From the NCBI GenBank assembly GCA_964035545.1, contig OZ037769.1:3751001-3815000 (forward strand): a DNA stretch of 64,000 nucleotides, given 5' to 3'. This document shows, in pieces, positions 35,341 through 49,256 of this stretch (the stretch's first letter is position 1; the number at the start of each line of letters is the position of its first letter). The DNA is from Bugula neritina. Its lineage: Eukaryota; Bryozoa; Gymnolaemata; Cheilostomatida; Bugulidae. A program made the translations under genes and the position numbers. The notes beneath the pieces are model-generated. The model saw nothing but the letters and a program-made list of their open reading frames with translations. It was not told the DNA's origin and did no database searches.

Positions 35341-36449
35341 CTTGGGGCATCTGTTTTTATGATATGCTCGTAAAAATTGAAATAAATTATTTTGGATAAA
35401 AGTTTAAAGAAGGGTGAAGTTTAGAATGTATGAGCATAATAAAACTACCAGCACATATGCATATTTAAAATAAAAGTGTTGAAAGTGAAAATAGTTCTTA
35501 AAAGTTTTTGCAGTAATGCAAGAATATTCCATTAGTTTTGTTGCAAGGAGGGATCTCAAAAACCAGATATTTTTAAACTTTTATTCGATAAAGAAGTACA
35601 GTTAATAATTTGAGCAGATTAAACCTGGTATTCTTATCAGCACAAAGCAATAACTCGTTACTTAGAACACTCCTATTTTTAGTAACAGTGCACGAACAAC
35701 CAATTTCTTTGATGAGCTTTAATTGCAGGTAGGTTAATATGGTTTGCTTTTTTGATCAACTACTTCTGTTGTATTTAATGCAGGTTTTTTAACTAATAAA
35801 TTTAATTTTTTTGATCAATGAATGCTATAAAATAAAATTTGTACCCAAAAATAAAAATAAAATATGACGAATGCTTAAATCTTGCTAAAAATGCATCAAA
35901 GTGAGCACACATATACTTATGCAAAACTTATTAACGGTACCATTACATAGCTACTATAGCTTCATGAATTTTGTTTGTTTAGCAAATATATGGAATTTGC
36001 AGTTTAATTTAACCTAACATTCAAACAACATCTCTATAATTGACTTTTGCTGAAGCAAATCAATATTTCCGACTAAAAAGGCTATAATACAATTCACAGA
36101 AGTTATAATATATTAAAAATCTAATACTAGGATTTGGCAAAGAATCAATTAATAGACTAAAAGAGTTATATGCTTTGAGACTCCCTGAAGTTATGAATTT
36201 ATACCCATACCTTTGCTATAGCAGTTTATTATACCCTTTCACTCAATAACCTCATCTATATGTTCACATGATATTGCAATCTAACCAACCTAGTAACAGA
36301 AATGAAAGATATTTGTTAACTATTCATGAATTCATAAATTAGTCATCACCTTAATCTTTAAAGCAATGTCTTCTATGAACCTGACACTGAATGAAACTCT
36401 TCTGTTGGAATCAGCTGCTAACACACAGAAATAGAACAAGATACCTAAA

Positions 36450-37956
36450 ATGAAGGTCTTGTATTTGCAAACACTTTGCATTCTTGCTTGCATTGCTTCT
36501 ATCAAAACTGAACGAGGTATGTGTAAATACTGATTTTTAAAACCTAGACTGCATATATGAGAGTCATAAGTTCAAATATTACAAACTTTGTTTGACAGCT
36601 AATTTACTAACAACCTATTTAGGGCAACTGGGTCAATTTTTTTTATTTGTTAAAATAAATTAGTTTAGTAACTAGCTAAGTAACTTACTAAAAACGTATT
36701 AGAGCAGTTGCATCATTTTGCTATTTGCTAAAATGAGTTTATCTATAATTCTAGCATATTTCTTGCTGCAAAATTACAAATTAGATTATGTGTAAACTTA
36801 GTTCAACAACCATATCTTTTATTTAAATTATATGAGTGATTATGATGATGATTCAATTCATAGATGATTTATATTAGAAGCATTCTAAAGAAGACAGGAA
36901 ATTGCAACTAAATTTTTTTAGAACTGCATGCTTGAATATATTTCAGGTTTGATGAATTGTTACACGTTGAGATATATGTTTCTAGTTGGTGACGAAAACT
37001 GCTTTTATATGCGCTATCAATTGAGTTTGACAAACGAAAAACAAAAATGTTTTTCCTAATAATGTTTTAGGGATAGCATAATATTATGTTAAGCAAACCA
37101 AATTATCAGCACTTTATAACTTGCTTATGTACTGTACATGCAGGCTTATATACAGTGTAATATAGTGAATTGAGGATTGAATTTTTTATTTTAAACACAA
37201 ATGCAAGTAGAGAAAAGTGAAAATAATAAGAAGCACATTTATCTAGTTTAATTATTGTCTTAGTTTCTAGCACATGATGAATCACTTGATATGAAAGAGG
37301 CTGCAATAGGAGCGCTTCACCAGTTTTGTTATAAGAAGACAACTCCCAATTTCATTTTGCACATTGTCAGCAATTTATCAAAGTATACATGAAACTTATT
37401 GCTTAAAATGCACAATATATTGTAGTTTGTGATTTCATTCGCAAGATATATTATGTTACCGATGTTGATTTGTAACGTAAATTACAGTGATTGGATACAG
37501 AGGGTGTTATAGAGATAACAGAAGCAACAGGGATTTACCTTATTTTACTGCTTTTGAAGACAACTCTGTAAAGAAATGTATTAGCCACTGTCAAAAACAA
37601 GGTACAAAAGCCTTAAAAATAGTTTCTATTGCATATAACTGCTTATATCGGGAGTGGGGAAGTCTGCAATTTACTTAACGCAAAATTACAAAGAAAAACT
37701 GATTTCATAGACACTTTAAACTTTCAGATATGAAGCTAGATTTAAGTGACAGTTATAGTTTTATTTTGTAGGCTATGACTATGCAGGTATGCAATACTCT
37801 TCACAATGCTTTTGTGGAAACGGATATGGTAGATATGGAAGGCTTGAGGAAACAAGTTGCAATAAACCATGCAACGGTAATAGTGATGAAATGTGTGGCG
37901 GCTATTTAGCTATTTCAGTGTACGTTGTACCCAAATGCTCATGCAACATACCTTAA
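36450..37956 (+). CDS. Secreted single-WSC protein 2 (121 aa)
   Basis: Exons 36450-36516, 37488-37601 and 37772-37956. The signal exon is the same as in copy 1 except one Phe-to-Leu change. The mature domain reads [20 protein letters not shown]..., then [11 protein letters not shown], then [11 protein letters not shown], then [18 protein letters not shown]. All eight WSC cysteines plus the two C-terminal ones are present. AATAAA is at 38031-38036. Its last exon is closest to copy 4, not to its neighbours. Confidence 0.87.
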
Positions 37957-38208
37957 AATATAATTAAAAATTGGTGATCATTTTTCATTTGATTTATATA
38001 AATGATGCAATGATACTCGACTACAGTTCAAATAAAATATTCCATACAAGTTGAACTGAAAAACAAAAACAAGGTATAATCTTATATTCTATAAATAGAC
38101 TGCAATTTTTCTTATATTTATAAACTTGAATAACCAAGAGTTTCAAACAAAACCACACAACTGCACGTTCATTTAAATTACACAATATTTTTATTATTTT
38201 ACTATAGT

Positions 38209-38330
38209 TGGCTATCTGACTGAGACCTATAAGATAGTTGTATAGCTTTGTTATTAGGTGGGGTTTAGGCTTTGAAATTGAATATTCTTGTATGCATGTC
38301 TTTTTCCAAAAATTATAATTGTATTGCCAT
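38209..38330 (-). pseudogene. F-family fragment carried in array unit 2
   Basis: Antisense match to the same F region as in unit 1 (GGCTATCTGACTGAGACC, then GGTGGGGTTTAGGCTTTG), placed at the same position relative to gene 2. Confidence 0.6.
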
Positions 38331-38487
38331 CTGTTGTATCTACATGTTTCTATATGAATTGCCTGTAAAAGTTAAAATAAATTATTTTGAATGGAAATTT
38401 CAAGAAAGCTGAAGTTTAAAATGAATGAACATAGTAAAACTATCATGCAGCATGTTATACTTATTTAAAATAAAAGTGTTAAAAGCA

Positions 38488-38723
38488 TTAGTAATGCAAA
38501 ATCTCACAAAAGTTTATAGGCGCTACCCCTGTGAGAAAGGGTTGTTTGTTTTATCGGTTAAGGATTTATTCAGATGAGGCACAATAGCAATTATAACTGG
38601 ATGCTCTTCCTAACATCACCAATAACTTTTGTCACAGTTCGAACCCATGACTCCGTGCTTAAACTATAGAAAAATGATCTATAACCCTTTATAGACCACG
38701 GCTGCTCCCTTTTAGCAATGCAA
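38488..38723 (-). mobile_element. tRNA-derived SINE, second copy, reverse orientation
   Basis: Reverse-strand copy of the SINE at 32617-32860: GGAGCAGCCGTGG head, GGTTCGAAC-like B box, AGGAAGAGCATCCAGTTATAA core. It is flanked by TTAGTAATGCAA (38488-38499) and TTAGCAATGCAA (38712-38723), one mismatch. The site is intact in the homologous place of unit 1, which supports insertion after duplication. Confidence 0.82.
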
Positions 38724-39832
38724 TAGTATTCTATTTATTTTATATGCAAGGAGGAATCCCACAAACCAAGATTTTTCAAACTTTCATTCACCTAAAAAAA
38801 TTTATTTATCGATTTGCGAAGATTTAATCTGCCATTCTTTATTTAAACATGATGCAACACTTGACGTAGGAAATTCTTATCTTTAGCAACAGCACACAAA
38901 CAACCAATAATTTCTTTGATGAGCTATAATCTGATAAATTGAAATAGTCTGCTTCCGTGCATAATCAATTATTTCTTTTGTTTTTATTGCAGATTTTTTA
39001 ACTAATAAATTGTTTAATTTTTAGTTAGTCAAGCTATCTCTAGTATTTTCTTTTAAATAATTAATGCTATAAATAAAAAAAAAATATAAAGCAAAATTTA
39101 AAAAATTTAAATTATATCAGAGACAAGAATCTATTATGAATAGTGCGAAAAATTCTCTGATATGGTAGCCTACCATATAATCAATATAAAGTTGTCTGTA
39201 TAACTAAAGCTGTTAATTAAATATTGGAAATATTATTAAGCGTTCGTAATAAATATATAACAAATACTTAAGTCTTGCTAAAATGTTTCAAAATGAGCAC
39301 ATATATACTTATGAGACTTGCACAGCACTATCACATAGGCAATTGCTGTATAAATTTGGCTTTTAAATTCAGCAGATATAGCATGAAGTTGGCAATGTCA
39401 TTTAACACAACTTCCAGGCAGCATTTTTTATAACTAGCTTTTGCTGAAACAAATCAATATTTCAGTCTATAACAACTATCATTCATACAACTTATATATT
39501 AAATATAAAGCGATACGTCTTTTGCAAAATATCTGCAGCAGCTCAAAAGAGTTTGCTTAGGGAGTCTCTGAAGTTATGAATATAAACTATAATAATACTC
39601 ACCTTTGTTAACAGTTTAATATACGTTTTCACTCAATAACCTCATTTACCTGTTTCATGTGCCTTTGTAATCTTATCAACAGGGTAAAAATACAAAACAT
39701 ACTTTCCAATTATTTATGATTCTAGTTTGCTGTATTCTCTGTTGGTTAAACAATATTTTCTATAAACACTTAATGAAGCTCTTCTGTTAGAATAAGTTGC
39801 TAACACACAGAAGTAGAGCAAGTTATCTAAAC

Positions 39833-41005
39833 ATGAAGGTCTTGTATTTGCAAACACTTTGCATTCTTGCTTGCATTGCTTCTATCAAAACTGAACGAGG
39901 TATGTCTAAATATTCATTTTCAAAGTTTTATATGAGTGTTATAAAAGTGGAAATGCATGGAAATTACAGCTAAAAAGTTCAAAATTGTTTGATATACTGT
40001 TTCCACGTTGTAGTTGAAGTTGATATTTGAGTCTAAAAAACCCGAAAAAAAATATTTTGCTCAAAACTGTTTTAGCAATGGCATATGTTAAGCACACAAT
40101 GTCAACAGCTGAAGTATATTACATTTATTTATGTATGCAGGCTTTCAATTTGATAAAAATGAATTTAAAACTGAATTGCTCATTTTATCTTAAATTTAAA
40201 TACAAGCAGGACCGAGGCAAAAATCTCATTTATCTAGTTTAATTCCTGTCTAAGGTTTCAGCATATGGTGAAACACTTAATAGGAAAGAAGCTGCAATAT
40301 ATGAGCCCTGCACCAGTTGTGTTATAAGAAGACAACTCCCAATTTCATTAAAAACTTATCATCACATTCTCAAAGTATATACAATATACATGAAACACAT
40401 TGCCTAAGGTGGAAATATATTGTAATTTGTGATTCGTTCTATTATAATAGTAAAAAATTGTCACTGCCATTAAAATTTCTAAAATGTAAATTACAGTGAT
40501 TGGATACAGAGGGTGTTATAGAGATGAAGGCAACAGGGATCTGCCTCATCGGGCCTCTTATCACGGAGATGGTTCTGTAAAGAACTGTATTGACTATTGT
40601 CAGCAAAAAGGTAAACAAGCTATCAGTGTGAGCTTTTTCACCCTTAAAGTGTGACTAATTTTAGTTTTTATAACTTAATATTTTTATAATACTGCGGCTG
40701 AGAAAATCTATGGTTTATATAGTATCAAATTATAGCAAGAAAAAACAATTTTATTATAGACAGTTTAATTTATCAGGTCTAAAGCTAGATTTAGGAGACA
40801 ATTTTAATTTAATTTTGTAGGTTTTGACTATGCAGGATTGCAGCATTCTGGAGAATGCTTTTGTGGAAACCGATATGGCAGATATGGAAGGCTTGATGAG
40901 GCAGAGTGCGATAGATCATGCAGGGGTGATAGTAGTGAGATATGTGGGGGTCATTATGCTAATTCTGTGTACGTTGTGCCTAAATGTTCATGCAACATAT
41001 CTTAA
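39833..41005 (+). CDS. Secreted single-WSC protein 3 (121 aa)
   Basis: Exons 39833-39899, 40497-40610 and 40821-41005. Same signal exon as copy 2. Exon 2 is the most divergent of the four (GNRDLPHRASYHGDGSVKNC, then IDYCQQ). Exon 3 starts differently (FDYAGLQHSGECFCG) but then matches copy 1 (DEAECDRSCRGD..SSEICGG, HYANS) almost exactly, which suggests gene conversion. A TATA-like box is at 39761-39766 and AATAAA at 41036-41041. Confidence 0.87.
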
Positions 41006-41399
41006 AATATTAATGAAAATTGGATACTCATGTTCAATAAATTGTTCTGCATAAATAATACTTCACGACAGCTTAATTAAAGATTGCAATTTAAACTGAA
41101 ACACTAAGAAAAGATGTTTTAAATTTTTTATATTATAAATGAACAGAAGTTGTCATTTTTACTTTATTTTGAAATTTTATAGTATTATAGACAATTATAT
41201 TTTAATTATTTTATGCACTGTATGTCTGTTATATAATAATGATAAAATGCTTCACCTGATTACGACCCCCTGCAGAAAGTTGAGAAAGTTCAACCTTGCT
41301 AACACTGCCTATACACTAATAAAAATAAATCAATATGAAACTAAATCTGTGATGTTTTACTGTATATAGCAAAAATAAACAATAGAATGACACAAATTT

Positions 41400-41560
41400 T
41401 CATATGCTGCAGGCATACAAATATAAAACCCAAGAGAGTTAGATATTATAAAATACTTTATTTATTTATTAAGCTATTACAGTATCATTCAATTGGTCAA
41501 TAATGTACCTAAATTGAGTTTGAAACATATAAGCCAACAATATTCACAAGCTTATCATAA
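41400..41560. repeat. unit-end direct repeat, copy 1 (partner 44060-44210)
   Basis: A segment with GAGAGTTAGATATTA, AAATACTT.ATTTATTTAT and AATGTAC..AA.TGAGTTTGAAA is repeated at 44060-44210. It marks the shared 3' flank of array units 3 and 4 and so the extent of that duplication. Confidence 0.7.
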
Positions 41561-42204
41561 TATGTTTGTGTTAGAGAATTAGAATTTATAGTAGGCATCC
41601 ATCAGTCAGTCCGATTATGGGTGACACATCCTGTGGTGGGGAGTCTTGCTAAAAATGCATCAAAGTAAGCATATATACTTATATATAAGATATAGTAACG
41701 GTACCATCACAAATATAGCTATACTAGCTGCATGAATTCTGTTTGTTTAGCAAATATATGGAATTTGCAGTTTAATTTAACATAACATTCAGACAACATC
41801 TCTATAATTGATTTTTGCTGAAGCAAATCAATATTTCGGTCTAAAAACTACAATTCACACAAGTCATATATTAAACAAATAATACTATAGGATTTGGTAA
41901 AGAATCAATAGACTAAAAGAGTTATATGCTTTAAGAAACTCCCTAAAGTCATGAATAAATACTCACCTTTGTTAGCAGTTTATTATACGCTTTCACTCAA
42001 TAAACTCATCTATCTGTTTTTGCATGCCTTTGTAATCTAATCAACAGGGTAAAAATACAAAACATACTTTCTAAATATTTATGATTTTTAGCTGTATAGC
42101 CTTTGTTTTTAATTAAACAATATTTTTTATAAACGTAGCATTTAATGCAACTCTCCTGTTAGAATTAGCTGATAACACACAGAAGTAGAGCAAGTTATCT
42201 AAAC

Positions 42205-43664
42205 ATGAAGGTCTTGTATTTGCAAACACTTTGCATTCTTGCTTGCATTGCTTCTATTAAAACTGAACGAGGTATGTTCAAATATTCATTTTTAAAACCT
42301 ATATAAAGTAGATTGCTAATTTGAGAGCCATCAGTTCAAATTTCACAAATTTTGTTTGACAGCTAGCTTACTAACAACCTATCTAGGACAGCTGGCTTAT
42401 TTTGCTATTAATTGTTAAAATAAGTTTGTCTATTCTAACATGTTTCTTGATGCAAACTTACTGCTTTGATTATGTGTAACTTAGTTCAACAATTATAGCA
42501 TATCTTTTATTTAAATTATATTAGTGATTACGATGATGATTCAATCCATCAATGATTTATATTGGAAGCATTTTAAAGAAAAAAGGAAATTGCAGCTCTA
42601 AAATTTTTAGAATTGCTTGAAAATGTTCTAGGTTTGATAAGTTTTTATACATTGAGATATATATTTTTCTAGTTGATAACGAAAACTGCTTTTATATGCA
42701 CTATCTTGAGTTTGACAAACGAAAAACGAAAATGTTTTTCCTAATAACGTTTTAGGGATAACATAATATTATGTTAGGCAGAAAATGTTATCAGCGGTAT
42801 TATATAACTTGCTGGTGTATTGTGCAGGCTCACGTACAGTGTAATGAAGTGAATTTAAGACTGAATTTTTATTTTAAATACAAATGCAAGCTGGAAAAAA
42901 TTGAAAATAATAAGAAGCACATTTATCTAGTTTGATCTCTGCCTTAGGTTTTAGCATATGATAAAACACTTGATATGGAAGAGTCTGCTATAGGAGCTCT
43001 TCACTAGTTTTTTTATAAGAAGACAACTTCCAATTTTATTTAGAACATTGTCAACAGATTATCAAAGTATACATGAAACTAATTGCTTATAGAATGCACA
43101 ATATATTGTAGTTTGTGATTTCATTCGCAAGATAATGATTTCTAATGTAAATTACAGTGATTGGATACAGAGGGTGTTATAGAGATGAAAGCAGCAACAG
43201 GGATTTACCTTATAGAACTGACTTTAAAGACAACTCTGTAAAGAAATGTATTAGCCATTGTCAAGAACAAGGTAAACAAGCTATTAGTGTGACTTTTCTC
43301 ACTCTTAAAGTGTGATCACTAATGTTAGTTTCTAGTGCCTAATACTGTTCATAGTACAACGGAGAGATAATATCTGGCTTACTTATACAATCATGAAGAA
43401 AAAATGATTTCATAGACACTTTAAATTGTCAGATCTGAAGCTAGGTTATTATAGGGACAATTCTAATTTAATTTTGTAGGCTATGACTATGCAGGTATGC
43501 AATACTCTTACGAATGTCGTTGTGGAAACCGATATGGTAGATATGGAAGGCTTGAGGAAACAAGTTGCAATAGGTCATGCAACGGCAATAGTAATGAAAT
43601 GTGTGGCGGCTCACTGGCTAATTCAGTGTACGTTGTACCCAAATGCTCATGCAACATATCCTAA
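42205..43664 (+). CDS. Secreted single-WSC protein 4 (121 aa)
   Basis: Exons 42205-42271, 43158-43271 and 43480-43664. Signal exon as in copies 2 and 3. Exon 2 resembles copies 1 and 2 (GCYRDESSNRDLPY, then [10 protein letters not shown]). Exon 3 resembles copy 2 (EETSCNRSCNGNSNEMCGG) but has ECRCG where copies 1-3 have QCFCG or ECFCG. A TATA-like box is at 42128-42133 and AATAAA at 43695-43700. Confidence 0.87.
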
Positions 43665-44059
43665 AATGTTAATGGAAATTGAATGTTCGTGTTCAATAAA
43701 TTGTTCTGCATAAATTATAATACTTCATCACAGCTTAATTAAAGAGTGCAATTTGAACTAAAAAACTAAGAAAATATGTTCTTTTTTAAATAAAATATGT
43801 AACTGTCATGTTTGCTCTATTTCCAAAACTGAATATAAGCAAGAGTTTTACATTGTACTAGACAATATTTTTAATATCCGGTAATAATTATTTAATGCTT
43901 CACATAATTTATATGACCATTGTGATAACTTGACGTAGCTTTATTATAACACTGCCTATATAAGTGAACAAATATAAATAAATTATTATAAAACTAAAAT
44001 GTGACTTTCTCTGTATGATAAAAATAAATGATAAAATGATGCAACTACGCATATAATAC

Positions 44060-44210
44060 ATTACAGACTAACATATCTGTAAGTGCAACACCCAGGAGAG
44101 TTAGATATTACAAAATACTTCATTTATTTATTAAGCTATTGCAGTATCAAATTAGTCAATAATGTACTCAAACTGAGTTTGAAATATATACTAGCCACTT
44201 ATGTTAGAAA
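44060..44210. repeat. unit-end direct repeat, copy 2
   Basis: Partner of 41400-41560, downstream of secreted WSC gene 4. The remaining sequence from 43701 to 44605 shows no coding exon. Confidence 0.7.
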
Positions 44211-44605
44211 GTTGGGTTACACAGCCTTTATACATGCACAGAAACTTAGCCCAAGCACTAAGGCCTATATTGATAGCTGATGTTATGGCTAAAAGTTCTA
44301 GTTGTTATAAATTGCTTTGGCCTTAAGCTATGCTACTATTGAGTTTACTAAATGGCTTCCATGTGAACTAAATAATCAGTTTTAAATTAGCAGCTTCAAT
44401 TGTTTCATGAGGGTGAAGAATGACTTTAGTTTGAGGTCTCAAGTTTATAGAGTTAGGTCCCAACTATGAACTTCACCCCTAATTTGGAGAACCCTTGAAC
44501 ACTACCTCAACACAATGCATGTTGAGCTAGGGCTTTTGGTTTTTTTAAATTATATAAACATTGATTGTATATATTAAATCATTAAAATTTGTTGTAGAGC
44601 GAAAG

Positions 44606-44842
44606 CTTTATAGCAGGGGTGGACAACTTTGTTTGCTCCGATGGCTAAGTTTAGAAGTCAGCCACATGATTGTACACATAATGAATTTAATTATAATGGA
44701 GTATAGTTTGAACTTATACTGTGCTTATCAGAATAACTATGACAGTTTTTACTTATGTCTTCAGCATTAAAAGAGCCACTAGAAAATGGGCAAAGGGCCA
44801 CAGGGGACCTTAGGGCCCCAATTATCCACCCCTGTTCTATAG
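44606..44842. mobile_element. hAT-type MITE (221 bp) with 8-bp target duplication
   Basis: Body 44614-44834 starts CAGGGGTGGACAACTT and ends AATTATCCACCCCTG, typical hAT terminal inverted repeats. The flanking octamers CTTTATAG (44606-44613) and TTCTATAG (44835-44842) match at six of eight bases, an aged target duplication. No transposase is present. Confidence 0.85.
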
Positions 44843-44989
44843 CAACATTTAGCATTGCTTTAAATTCTACATTCTATTATGATAACAAATGCGTTAGCCT
44901 TTAAAGATTAAATTAATAATGCATATTTAGGCTGCACATTCTTTAACTTTTGGAAATTTGCCAATAATTATATTTCTGTATATAATAAA

Positions 44990-45198
44990 TTTGTAACAAT
45001 GAGAGTTGATGACATCATTTCATTGTTGAACACATCTCAAAGCATCTATTCTGATTCTCAAATGATCAAAGCTAGTTTTCATGCTAATAATATTTTCTGA
45101 AGATTTCTGTATAATTTGTTAGATTTAGTGTTACTTAAACTCTGTATACTGAGGTGTATACTGAAGTATCTGTAGTTCTCAACCCTGACGTCATTATC
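44990..45198 (+). promoter_or_regulatory. Conserved promoter of gene F
   Basis: About 200 bp are nearly identical to the region upstream of gene G (61059-61262, reverse strand). Shared motifs include GATGACATCAT, CTCAAAGCATCTATTCTGAT, TTTAGTGTTACTTA, CTGTATACTGAGGTGTATA. A perfect CRE, TGACGTCA, is at 45187-45194, a few bases before the ATG. In G it is TAACGTCA. Confidence 0.65.
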
Positions 45199-47336
45199 AT
45201 GGTGAGTATCACTCAGTCTAAATATTTCTGTTGTGATGGTCAAACTGTACACATTACTGTTCCAACAGTAATAGTGACTATAATAGTATTATTACTGTAT
45301 TAGTTTTAGTATTAGTTTTAGTATATTACTAAATAATAGTTTAGATGACAGTAGTGGAAATTAATAGTCACTATAATAATTACTATGCCAATAGTAATAG
45401 TTACTTCTATTAGTACTATATAGTATTAGTGTTAGTGTTAGTACTATAATATTGCTAATGCAATTTAGACATTTCAGTATATTTTTGTAATCTTCCATTT
45501 TCTAATTAATTATTCACGAATTTGTTTACTGGGAGGTGATGAAAAAAAAGGTTATAGTAAGATTTAGTTTGATGGAATGTAACCATGATTGAATAAGAGC
45601 CTCTTTTATATTAGATTACAATTGAATAACAACTTATATGCTTCTAGAGTAATTAATAATAATATAATATAACATATATTATATATATATAGGGTGGGAT
45701 TGGACAAATTCTCCCGATAGTAATGATGTTAGGACTATCAGCACGTCAAAGAAAAATTAATGAGTAAGTATTTTGAGTTTGTCTTATATTTTTGTGAGGT
45801 GCAGTACTTTTTCATTTATGTTAACTTAATTAAAAATTAGAAATACATGTATCGATAATCTTAATATACAGTGACGCTCAAGGAAGTAGTGGAAATAGCC
45901 GTAGTCGAAGGAGTAATGGCAGAAGAAACTGTGATGACTTAAACTCTTCACAGCAGTCTCGATCTACATCTAGTGGTACACCTACTTCAAGGACAGCTAA
46001 TAAAAAGGAAAAGTAAGTTGCTAACTTAGCGTTTCAAATTTTTATAGCTGAATATTTTGAGATCGTATCAAACATTAGTTAATGCATGCTTTAATTGTGA
46101 ACTGGTGATAAAGGCTCCATAACTTATGAACAATGTCTACGTGTTATAAATTGTGACATTATAATATATTTTGAACCAGTTATTAAAATGTTTGCAGACA
46201 ATGTACCAGTACAACAGGCAATGTGCCTTCTCATTCATTTGAAAAATGTTCAGCACCTGCACAAAATGATGGAGAACAAAGGACTGGTGTGAATATCATG
46301 TTTGGATCTTTTGCGGAAAGCTCTAATTCTCGTAGCGGTGATCAAGGAGAAGCTACCAGATCTATCAACAGAAGAAACATAGGGTATTGCGATAGTGTCT
46401 TAAATCATAGATAATAGAAAAGTGTAACAGCATGGTTTTATGATGTTACTTGTACATGGTTTTCAGTAAGTTAATTAGTGAACAAACACAATATTCAAAT
46501 CATGCATGTATTTTAGTAACTGTTGAGTTGTTGTTTAACTGGTCTCAAATTTTTTGAAACATTTGTAAGATCCACAAAATTAAATGTATAACCTGTTTTT
46601 CTATAGGTTACCACCAGTACAGCCAAACTTCAGAGTTTCTTCCAGCTCTTCTGGGCGTGATGAGACTACCAGGAGTTTTCCTAACATGTTTGTTCCACAG
46701 TTTGGGCGACTAGCAGCCGATATTCACAAAGACCAAAGTATAAATTTCACAACCACTCCTCAATTCAAAGCCTACACCCCACCTGAAAACACTGCTACAC
46801 AACTACCTTGTAGATCTCAGTCAGATGGCCAACTTCATGTACGCCCTGTCTTCAATGAAATACGAAATGACATCACATTCTGTTCAATGCCAGATATATT
46901 CTACTTAAGTTTTTACAAACAGTTCATAGACTCAAACAGATCAGATTGTAACACATTCACTCCTGGATCAATGCCAGACATATCCGATTTCAGCCGCTAT
47001 CAGAAAAAGATAAAAAACAACAACACTATTCCATCTTCCTCAGCAACAAACATCACTTCTTTTACCACTAGTCCAATACCAGAAATTTCTGCTTCCATCA
47101 TGCCTAACCAAAGAACTACAGAGCCCGCCAGATCAAACTTATCCGCAACTGATGTAACCAGCAATGACCTCACTGCAGCTTCAGCAACTTATCCACTAGC
47201 ATCTGGAAACTCTGCCAACCCTCCACCTGCTCCAATTTCACTTTCAGCTCTTTTCAGTAGCTTCTGTCGTCTCACCAACACTATTGTTACCTGGTCATGT
47301 CGTTGGCTCCGCCTCATGTTCCACTGGCTTCTCTAA
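45199..47336 (+). CDS. Gene F: unrecognised protein with hydrophobic ends and disordered middle (376 aa)
   Basis: Exons 45199-45201, 45693-45763, 45872-46012, 46198-46383 and 46607-47336, all with good GT-AG sites, total 1131 nt. Exon 1 contributes only the ATG. The N-terminus MGGIGQILPIVMMLGLSARQ is a short hydrophobic helix followed by basic residues. Residues 25-345 are rich in Ser, Asn, Thr and Arg and likely disordered. They contain a repeated motif, SMPDI..., at two sites and a variant SPIPEIS. The last 35 residues are hydrophobic and aromatic (FCRLTNTIVTWSCRWLRLM), a possible tail anchor or amphipathic helix. I recognise no known domain. The paralog G, same exon lengths except the last, supports the model and shows selection for an open frame. 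Function unknown. Confidence 0.85.
45240..45470. repeat. low-complexity TAGTATTAGTGTTAGT tract
   Basis: Imperfect AGTATTAGTTTTAGTATTAG repeats in the first intron of gene F. A similar tract is in the matching intron of gene G (about 60940-61000). Confidence 0.6.
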
Positions 47337-49237
<1,901 letters not shown>

Positions 49238-49243
49238 TTTATT
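49238..49243 (-). terminator. poly(A) signal of gene D
   Basis: AATAAA on the reverse strand, about 14 bp after the stop codon of gene D. This would give a very short 3' untranslated region. Confidence 0.55.
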
Positions 49244-49256
49244 GAGTAGTTTATGC

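Noticed and set aside
40824-41054. 76-codon frame MTMQ... overlapping WSC exon 3 (also at 34814 and 43483)
   Set aside because: Out-of-frame shadow of the WSC exon. It loses the cysteine pattern.
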